A program made the position numbers and the translations under genes. Below the pieces are notes generated by a model, which was given only the letters and a program-made list of their open reading frames with translations, made no database searches and had not been told where the DNA came from. Shown here one piece after another: positions 58,276 through 64,000 of a stretch of 64,000 nt of DNA; position 1 is the stretch's first letter, and every line of letters begins with the position of its first letter. The stretch comes from Halorubrum trapanicum (lineage in GTDB: Archaea; Halobacteriota; Halobacteria; Halobacteriales; Haloferacaceae). The stretch is taken from contig NZ_JAGGKE010000009.1 of NCBI RefSeq assembly GCF_017873555.1, positions 62,001-126,000 on the forward strand, in the 5' to 3' direction.

Positions 58276-58985
58276 GCCGCCACCTCCGTCAGGTCGGCGA
58301 CGGCGTCGAGCCGGTGGTCCGGGCGCTGAGCTTCGGAGAGCTCCGCGTCGGCCGGCGCGTCGCCGTCGGCGACGAACAGCGCGGTGTCGATGCCGAGCGC
58401 GTTCGCGCCCGCGACGTCGGCGTCGACGTTGTCGCCGACCGCCAGCGCCTCGCTCGGCCGTCGATCGAGCGTCGACAGCGCGGTCGTGAACGGGAGCGCG
58501 CTGGGCTTCTCGCGGCCCACCTCCTCGGAGGTGACGAGCAGGTCGATCCGGTCGTCGATCCCGAGGTGCGCGAGCTTGCGCAGCTGGACCCGCGTCGTGA
58601 GGTTCGTCACGACCGCGACGTCGGTCCCCGCCGCCGAGAGGGCGTCGAGGACCGCCTCGACGCCGTCACAGAGCGACATCGCTCCGACGTAGCCGTCCCA
58701 GTAGGCGTCGCCGGCCGCCAGCGCGCCCGCGACGTCCGGCTCGCCCGCGTACCGGTACAGTCCGCGCTTGAAGTAGACGTGTCGGTCGTGGGACGCGGCG
58801 GTGGTGCGCGTCTCGCGTTTGGCCTCGCGGCGGCCCGTCGCGTACAGGTCGTCGAACGCCTCGCGGTCCAGTTCGTACCCGCGCTCGCGGAGGGCGTCGA
58901 GCGCGGCCCGCTTGCCCGCCTCGTTACACGGGGCGTACGGGTACAGCGTGTTGTCGAGGTCGAAGAGAACCGCCTCGTAGCTCAT
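58272..58985 (-). CDS. HAD superfamily phosphatase, probable ribulose-1,5-bisphosphate phosphatase
   Basis: The 237-residue protein has motif [15 protein letters not shown] (nucleophile D-x-D), motif [12 protein letters not shown] (Thr), and motif [22 protein letters not shown] (GD-x4-D). It is a C1-cap HAD phosphatase. Its position directly before the class II aldolase, with a four-base overlap, matches the phosphatase that removes the 5-phosphate of ribulose 1,5-bisphosphate in haloarchaea. Without that context it would be called a generic HAD hydrolase. Confidence 0.83.
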   Translation of the reverse strand: MSYEAVLFDLDNTLYPYAPCNEAGKRAALDALRERGYELDREAFDDLYATGRREAKRETRTTAASHDRHVYFKRGLYRYAGEPDVAGALAAGDAYWDGYVGAMSLCDGVEAVLDALSAAGTDVAVVTNLTTRVQLRKLAHLGIDDRIDLLVTSEEVGREKPSALPFTTALSTLDRRPSEALAVGDNVDADVAGANALGIDTALFVADGDAPADAELSEAQRPDHRLDAVADLTEVAA

Positions 58986-59067
58986 GGACGCACTCCGCGC
59001 GGCACCGACTTAAGCGTGATTCGACGCGGCGGCCGCGGACGACACGGCGAGAGCGAAGAGACGCCCG

Positions 59068-59940
59068 CTACTGGTCGTTCATCGCCTCGCTGGCGATGTT
59101 GCGGCCGCGGGAGTTGAGCGCGACCTCCCGGCGGATCCGGACCTCCTCGACCACCTCGAGCTCGACGAGCCGCTCGAACGTCTCCTCGACGTCGTCGACG
59201 TCCATCCCCAGGAACGAGGGGATCTCGAACGGCGAGACGCCGGAGTACAGCGCCATCAGCACCTCGCGGTCGCGGCTGGAGAGGTCGACGTTCGTCGACG
59301 AGCGCTCCTCGCCCTTGCGCAGCCACGACTCCACGAACCGCATCCGGTTCGGGTCGCCCGCGACGTGCGTCTCGATGCTCGTCCCCTCGTCGTCCGTGTG
59401 TGACACCTCGATCACGGGTTTCTTGTCGCCGTTGACGGTGCGCTTCGCCGCGTCGAGTCCGCTGATGTCGTCGAGGTCGAACTTCACGAACGCGCCGCGC
59501 TCCAAGGCGGCGTTGAGTCCGTTCTCGTCTATCTTCACGCGGGCCTGCTCCCACTCGGTGTCCTGAACGACGCCGCCCTCGATGGCGGGGTGTTTCACCA
59601 TCACGGTCTTCTGGTCGAGCAGCGCGCGGTAGACGTCGCGCTCGAACGACTCGTGGTCGGAGGCGGCGACGAGCATCACCTGCTCGCCAAGGTCGAAGCT
59701 CACGTAGTTCGAGACGCGCGCGACCGTCTGGTTCGCGTCGTGCCGGCCGCCGAGCCGCTCCAGCTTCGACAGCGGGATCGTTCGCTTCCCGTCGTTGCCG
59801 GCTAAGATCAGCCGACGGTTCGAGAGGAGGACGCGCCCGGGCGTCCACGAGACGTCGCTCACCTTCCGCCCCTCGCGGACCGCGACCGCGAACTTCGCTT
59901 GGGTGTCGGTGATCTTGTACTCGTCTCCTTGTTGCGCCAT
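59068..59940 (-). CDS. cheF: chemotaxis protein CheF
   Basis: The 290-residue protein (MAQQGDEYKITDTQAKFAVA...) matches haloarchaeal CheF (DUF439): EMVL-type core LLSNRRLILAGNDGKRTIPL, YVSFDLGEQVMLVAASDHES and the C-terminal winged-helix-like SRDREVLMALYSGVSPFEIP. CheF is specific to archaea and links CheY and the CheD/CheC proteins to the archaellum motor. It is encoded directly after the HEAT protein with one base between, and with CheR and CheA in the same operon. Confidence 0.9.
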   Translation of the reverse strand: MAQQGDEYKITDTQAKFAVAVREGRKVSDVSWTPGRVLLSNRRLILAGNDGKRTIPLSKLERLGGRHDANQTVARVSNYVSFDLGEQVMLVAASDHESFERDVYRALLDQKTVMVKHPAIEGGVVQDTEWEQARVKIDENGLNAALERGAFVKFDLDDISGLDAAKRTVNGDKKPVIEVSHTDDEGTSIETHVAGDPNRMRFVESWLRKGEERSSTNVDLSSRDREVLMALYSGVSPFEIPSFLGMDVDDVEETFERLVELEVVEEVRIRREVALNSRGRNIASEAMNDQ

Positions 59941-61155
59941 TTACGGACCCCCCGCGCGCAGCTTCGAGACGGCCGAGAACACGCGCTTTCTGACGGCCTG
60001 ACTGTCGTCGTCGGCGTACTCTTCGAGGCGGTTGAGCGTCTCCTGTCCGCCGATCTGTCCGAGGACGAACACCGCCTTCGCGCGGGCGTCCTCCGGGTTC
60101 TCGGGCCCCAGCTTGTCGAGCAGTCGGTCCTCGACGACCGGGCCGCCGAGGCTCTTTAAGCTCGTGGCCGCGAACTGCGCGGTCTGCGGGTCGTCGTCCG
60201 CGAGCGCGTCCGCGAGGGCCTCCACCGCCAGCGACGCGTCCGGGTCCGCCACCCGGCCGAGGATCCACGCCGCGTTCCGACGCTGGCGGGACTGCTGGCC
60301 GTCGGTGAGGATCTCGACGAGCGGCTCGACGACCGTCGCGTCGTCGGCCGCCTTCAGCTCCGAGACGACCTGGTCGCGGACCGCGTGGCTCTGCTGGGTG
60401 GGCACGTTCGAGAGCAGTTCGATGACGGAGTACACCGCCGCGTTGCGCACCACCGCGCTCTCGTCGCCGAGCGCGCGCGCGAGCGGCTCGACCGGCTCCG
60501 GGTTGCTCGCCTTTCCGAGCGCGCCGGCCGCGATCCGCCGGATCGACTCGTCGCCGTCGTCGAGCAGGTCCAGCAGCGGCGACAACGCCTCGTCGGTCCC
60601 GATCGCTCCCAGCGCGTTCGCGGCGGCGCGGCGCACGCGCGGGTCGTCGTCCGCGAGCCGCTCGCGCAGGCCGGGGACCGCCCGCGCGTCGGCGAAGGTC
60701 CCGCAGGCCTGCGCCGCCCGGAGCCGGACGCGGGCGTCCCCGTCGTCGAGCGCGCCGACCAGCGGCTGAAGCCCGCTCGCGTCGTCGAGCCGCCCGAGCG
60801 CGTTCGCCGCCGCCATCCGGAGCTCCGGCCGGTCGGCTTCGAGCGCGCGCGCGAATTTGCGCGCGGTGACCCACTCGGCCTCGGAGTCGCCGCCGCCGCC
60901 GGTCAGCTGCTCGAGGAGCTGCTCGAGCGCGGCCTCGCCGATCTCGTCGAGCGCGTCGACCGCGGCCCCGCGGACCTCGGGGTCGTCGTCCGTCGTCGCG
61001 GCGCGGAGCAACCCGTCGATCGTCGGCTGATCGCCTTCCTCGCCGATGTCGCCGAGGAACTCCGCGGCGCGGCGGCGAACGGCCGCGCTGTCGCTGCCGA
61101 GCGCGTCCCGGAGGCGCTCCGTGTTCCCGTCCCGGGCGTGCTGGTACAGCGACAT
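59941..61155 (-). CDS. HEAT-repeat protein of the chemotaxis cluster
   Basis: The 404-residue protein is built of about ten HEAT/PBS-lyase-type repeats of roughly 31 residues, with recurring R-x-x-A-A-x-x-L-G-x-I/L (VRRRAAEFLGDIGEEG; MAAANALGRLDDASG; RRAAANALGAIGTDEA). It should form a curved solenoid for protein binding. A Gly-rich TGGGGDSEAE insert lies near residue 85. The Halobacterium homologue of this neighbourhood is needed with CheF for signalling to the archaellum. Overlaps the CheR stop by one base. Confidence 0.85.
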   Translation of the reverse strand: MSLYQHARDGNTERLRDALGSDSAAVRRRAAEFLGDIGEEGDQPTIDGLLRAATTDDDPEVRGAAVDALDEIGEAALEQLLEQLTGGGGDSEAEWVTARKFARALEADRPELRMAAANALGRLDDASGLQPLVGALDDGDARVRLRAAQACGTFADARAVPGLRERLADDDPRVRRAAANALGAIGTDEALSPLLDLLDDGDESIRRIAAGALGKASNPEPVEPLARALGDESAVVRNAAVYSVIELLSNVPTQQSHAVRDQVVSELKAADDATVVEPLVEILTDGQQSRQRRNAAWILGRVADPDASLAVEALADALADDDPQTAQFAATSLKSLGGPVVEDRLLDKLGPENPEDARAKAVFVLGQIGGQETLNRLEEYADDDSQAVRKRVFSAVSKLRAGGP

Positions 61156-61973
61156 CAGCGCCTCCCGAACACCCGCCGTCGCTTGTCGATCGGTTCGTAG
61201 CGGTCGCTCCGGTTCGGCGGGACGCTCTCGGTCATCCCCAACACGAGGACGCCGTCGGCGGCGAGCGACGCCTCCATCGTGTCGAATAAGGCCGCCTTGT
61301 GGTCGACGTCGATGTAGATCAGCAGGTTCCGGCACAACACCACGTCGAAGGGGTCGCGGGCGCCGTCGCGTATCAGGTCGTGCGTCTCGAACTCCACGAG
61401 CCGGCGCGGGGCCTCCCGGACGCGGAACGTGTCCCCGTCGCGATCGACGTAGCGGTCGGGGTCCGAGAGCGGTTCCAGCTCCTCGGCGATGTCCGTCGTC
61501 CGCGTCGTGTGGTAGACGCCATCGCGGGCGTTGTCGAGCGCCTCCTCGCTGATGTCGGAGCCGAGCACCTCGACGCGCGACTCGTCTATCTCGGGGTCGT
61601 CGCAGGCCAGCATCGCGACGGAGTACGGCTCGCGGCCGTCCGCCGACGGCGCCGACCACACCCTGACGCGCCGCTGGTCCGCGGTCCGCTCGCGCAACAC
61701 GTCGCGGAGCACGTCCCACATCTCCGGGTTGCGGAAGAACTCTGTCACGTTGATCGTGAGCGCGTCCATCAGCGCCTGACGCTCGTCGGCGTCATCGCGG
61801 AGGATGCGCTCGTACTCGGCGTGCGACTCCGTGTCTCGCCGGCGCATCCGCGCCGTGATCCGGCGGTCGAGGTACGACTCGTTGTAGTACCCCGGCTCGA
61901 ACGGGACCGTGTCGTCGATCTGTCGGAGGACGCCTTCGAACGCCGTTTCGCCGTCGTCTGCCGACTCGCTCAT
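61155..61973 (-). CDS. cheR: chemoreceptor glutamate methyltransferase CheR
   Basis: The 272-residue enzyme has the N-terminal CheR helix (YNESYLDRRITARMRRRDTE) and SAM domain VWSAPSADGREPYSVAM (motif I variant: the usual S-A-G-C-S-x-G-E-E-P-Y-S becomes S-A-P-S-A-D-G-R-E-P-Y-S), then LGSDISEEALDNAR and FDVVLCRNLLIYI. It methylates Glu on transducers for adaptation, opposing CheB. Its ATG overlaps the CheA stop by four bases (61970-61973). Confidence 0.92.
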   Translation of the reverse strand: MSESADDGETAFEGVLRQIDDTVPFEPGYYNESYLDRRITARMRRRDTESHAEYERILRDDADERQALMDALTINVTEFFRNPEMWDVLRDVLRERTADQRRVRVWSAPSADGREPYSVAMLACDDPEIDESRVEVLGSDISEEALDNARDGVYHTTRTTDIAEELEPLSDPDRYVDRDGDTFRVREAPRRLVEFETHDLIRDGARDPFDVVLCRNLLIYIDVDHKAALFDTMEASLAADGVLVLGMTESVPPNRSDRYEPIDKRRRVFGRR

Positions 61974-64000
61974 AGGCTCACCACGTCGAGCACGGCCACG
62001 ACGTCCCCGTCCCCGAGGACGGCCGTGCCGCTGAGGCCGGGCGTCCCCGAAAGCGGGCCGTCGAGCGGTTTGACGACCACTTCCTCCTGGTCCAGCACCG
62101 CGTCGCAGTGGAGCGCGACCTGCCGCGTCTCCTCGCGGATCCGGACGAGCATTCCCCGGTCCGTCTCGTTCGCGGCCCCCTCGCCGTCGAGTCCAGGTCC
62201 GCCGGGATCGCTCTCCTCGTCGACCGCGACGCCGCCGTCGGCGGCGGGGGTCTCGTCGGCGGCCGCCTCGGCCGCGGACGCCTCGGCCGCCGAGGGGTCT
62301 ATCTCGCCGAGGCGCTCGTTCAGCCGGACGACCGGGTAGAGGTCGTCCTCGTGTCTAACGACCTCGTCGCCGTGGACCTCCTCCACGTCGTCGGCGCGGG
62401 CGACCTCCGCGATCGACTTGATCGGGATGCCGTACTCCGTGCCGCCGACGTCGACGAACATCACCTTCACGATGGCGACGGTGACCGGGAGCCGGAACCG
62501 GACCGTGGTCCCCTCGCCGGGGTCGCTCTCGACGGAGACGGAGCCGTCGAGGTCGCGCGCGGTCGTCCGGACCACGTCCATCCCGACGCCGCGGCCGGAG
62601 ACGTCGGTGACCTCCTCCGCGGTGGAGAAGCCGGGGTGGAACACGAGGTCGTACACCTCGTCGTCCTCCATCGCCTCGACCGCCTCGCGGCTCTTGACCC
62701 CCTCTTCGACCGCCTTGTCGCGGAGCTGGTCGGGGTCGAGTCCCCCGCCGTCGTCCGAGACCTCGATGATCACGTGGTCGCGCTCGCGCTCGGCGGTAAG
62801 CTCCACGTGTCCGGTCGGGTCCTTCCCGGCCGCCTCCCGCTCCTCCGGGGGTTCGATCCCGTGGTCGACCGCGTTCCGCAGGACGTGTACGAGCGGGTCG
62901 CGCATCTCCGTGAGGATGGTGCGGTCCAGCTCCACGTCGTCGCCCTCGATCTCGAAGTCGATCCGCTTGTCGAGGTCCCGCGAGATGTCGCGCACGAGCC
63001 GCGGGAACGAGTCGGACACCTGCGAGAACGGGATGAGCCGCATGTCCATGGCCGTGTCCTGCAGGCTGGAAGCCAGCTTGTCCAGCTCGTCCAGCGTGTC
63101 CGACTCGGCGTCGGCGGCCTCCAGCTCTCGCCGGAGCTTGATCCGGCTCGTCACCAGCTGCTCGACGAGGCCGTACAGCTCGTCGACCTGGTCGACGTCG
63201 ACGCGGATCGACTTGATCTCGTCGCCGGACTTGGAGTCGGCGTTCGGTCCGGAATCGTCCGACGCCGATTCGGCGTCGTCGCCCCCGTCGTCGGTCCGCT
63301 CGGTCTCTCGGCCGGTCTCCTCGTCCGCACGCCCTTCGGCGGGCCGCTCCGCGCCCGCAGAGTCAGCGCCGGGTTCGGCGTCGGTCGGTTCCGATTCTCC
63401 GTCGCTCGGTGCCGCCTCCGCGTCGCCGTCGATCGACCCCTCGACCGCGACCGCGGTCACCGACTCGACCTGGGTGAGCGCGCGGAGTCCCTCCGCGACG
63501 ACCTCGGGGTCGGCGCCGCCGACGAAGGCGTCGAACCGCTCGTCGTACTCGCCGTCCTCCAGCGCCTCGGGGGCGGGATCCGTCGCGTGCCCGTCGAACT
63601 GCTCGTCGATCGCCTGGAGGACGAGCGCCGCGTCGACGCCCGGCATCTGCGCGTCGCCGACCGTCACGTCCGCGTACGCGACCGGGTCGGGGAGGTCGGC
63701 CGCGCCCGCGGGCGGTTCCGGCACCGAGACGTCCGGCGTGCCCCCGTCCGAGGCGTCCTCGTCCAAGTCGTCGTCTTCGTCTTCCCCGGCGTCGATGTCG
63801 TCGGCGTCGTCGACCTCGCTGTCGGCCTCGCCGCTCTCGGCGGCCGCTTGATCGGACGCCTCCGCCTCGGCGTCGGGTTCGTCGTCGTCGCCTCCGGCGT
63901 CGCCGCTTCCGTCCGCGCCGCCGACGGTGCCGTGTTCCTCCATCTCGCGCAGGCGCGACTCGAGATCGGAGGGGTCCGTCGACACGTCGCCGGTCTCGGC
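61970..64000 (-). CDS. cheA: chemotaxis histidine kinase CheA, N-terminal P1 domain outside the window
   Basis: At least 677 residues are visible. The frame continues past base 64000, and the GTG at 63985 is internal. Domains seen are a disordered acidic region with a P2-like alpha-beta part (DPVAYADVTVGDAQMPGVDA), P3 dimerisation (VDQVDELYGLVEQLVTSRIK), P4 kinase (HVLRNAVDHGIEPPEERE; VSDDGGGLDPDQLR; DVSGRGVGMDVVRTTA) and the P5 CheW-like domain to the end. The P1 His-phosphorylation domain lies outside. It phosphorylates CheY and CheB. The P5 domain has an unusual Ala/Asp insert (about 565-600). Confidence 0.95.
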   Translation of the reverse strand, partial: AETGDVSTDPSDLESRLREMEEHGTVGGADGSGDAGGDDDEPDAEAEASDQAAAESGEADSEVDDADDIDAGEDEDDDLDEDASDGGTPDVSVPEPPAGAADLPDPVAYADVTVGDAQMPGVDAALVLQAIDEQFDGHATDPAPEALEDGEYDERFDAFVGGADPEVVAEGLRALTQVESVTAVAVEGSIDGDAEAAPSDGESEPTDAEPGADSAGAERPAEGRADEETGRETERTDDGGDDAESASDDSGPNADSKSGDEIKSIRVDVDQVDELYGLVEQLVTSRIKLRRELEAADAESDTLDELDKLASSLQDTAMDMRLIPFSQVSDSFPRLVRDISRDLDKRIDFEIEGDDVELDRTILTEMRDPLVHVLRNAVDHGIEPPEEREAAGKDPTGHVELTAERERDHVIIEVSDDGGGLDPDQLRDKAVEEGVKSREAVEAMEDDEVYDLVFHPGFSTAEEVTDVSGRGVGMDVVRTTARDLDGSVSVESDPGEGTTVRFRLPVTVAIVKVMFVDVGGTEYGIPIKSIAEVARADDVEEVHGDEVVRHEDDLYPVVRLNERLGEIDPSAAEASAAEAAADETPAADGGVAVDEESDPGGPGLDGEGAANETDRGMLVRIREETRQVALHCDAVLDQEEVVVKPLDGPLSGTPGLSGTAVLGDGDVVAVLDVVSL

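Overview
The window is a chromosomal segment of an extremely halophilic archaeon (class Halobacteria). Supporting signs are GC-rich DNA, predicted proteins very rich in Asp and Glu and poor in Lys, mostly leaderless genes with a TTTATA-like box 24-32 nt before the start codon, and marker genes: PitA (chlorite dismutase-monooxygenase fusion), TbsP, CheF, MptA, an archaeal tRNA-Glu, an L21e/RpoF/DUF655/KsgA operon and an HvJAMM1-like desampylase. The overall style resembles Halorubrum and relatives, but genus is an inference. There is no rRNA, transposase, prophage or CRISPR array; this is mostly core chromosome with a few accessory spots.

Layout. 1-16 kb: NMD3 (cut by the window edge), a tiny membrane peptide, an Fe-S helicase, a DUF302 protein, desampylase, tRNA-Glu(CTC), M42 peptidase, a zincin, RdgB/HAM1, a class III aminotransferase, Hsp20, DeoC, an SDR, a PadR regulator facing pitA. 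16-29 kb: two UspA proteins, a DHH phosphoesterase, a PfkB kinase, DUF106 (Oxa1/EMC3-like), adenylate kinase, a PAS-GAF histidine kinase, a tungsten aldehyde oxidoreductase, a VapBC pair, ornithine-cyclodeaminase family. 29-44 kb: GlyA, TbsP, a YcaO protein with its own zinc-binding leader-recognition-like domain, cysteine desulfurase, a receiver protein with Glu in place of the phosphoacceptor Asp, OYE flavoenzyme, an Eis-like acetyltransferase, a split methionine synthase pair. 44-52 kb: a translation/transcription operon on the minus strand (L21e, RpoF, DUF655, KsgA, MscS, HemK2-like), MptA, a TrmB-family regulator, a DUF255 thioredoxin protein. 52-64 kb: asparaginase, a Tat lipoprotein, a four-gene cluster that matches the non-carboxylating pentose bisphosphate pathway of haloarchaea (HAD phosphatase, class II aldolase, ribose-1,5-bisphosphate isomerase, PfkB kinase), and a chemotaxis cluster (CheF, HEAT protein, CheR, CheA cut by the window edge).

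The most unusual content is a non-coding element of about 360-415 bp present three times (15306-15710 plus strand, 25838-26250 minus strand, 49150-49508 plus strand). Each copy starts with TATA-box/CCAAAGCCCCAG modules about 57 bp long, then has three stems in which the arms change sequence between copies but stay complementary, separated by well-conserved linkers, and it ends with TTATAA. That pattern points to a structured RNA or a hairpin-dependent DNA element. I do not recognise it as a named family. Several perfect palindromes next to regulator or enzyme start codons (9679, 13487, 25751, 27012, 50339, 52601) are good operator candidates.

Functionally, carbon use is well represented: nucleoside/deoxynucleoside salvage (DeoC, the pentose bisphosphate cluster), one-carbon metabolism (GlyA, MptA, methionine synthases), and two regulators of the TbsP/TrmB type that in Haloferax are linked to glycolysis-gluconeogenesis control, although the TrmB-family gene here is a shorter paralogue.
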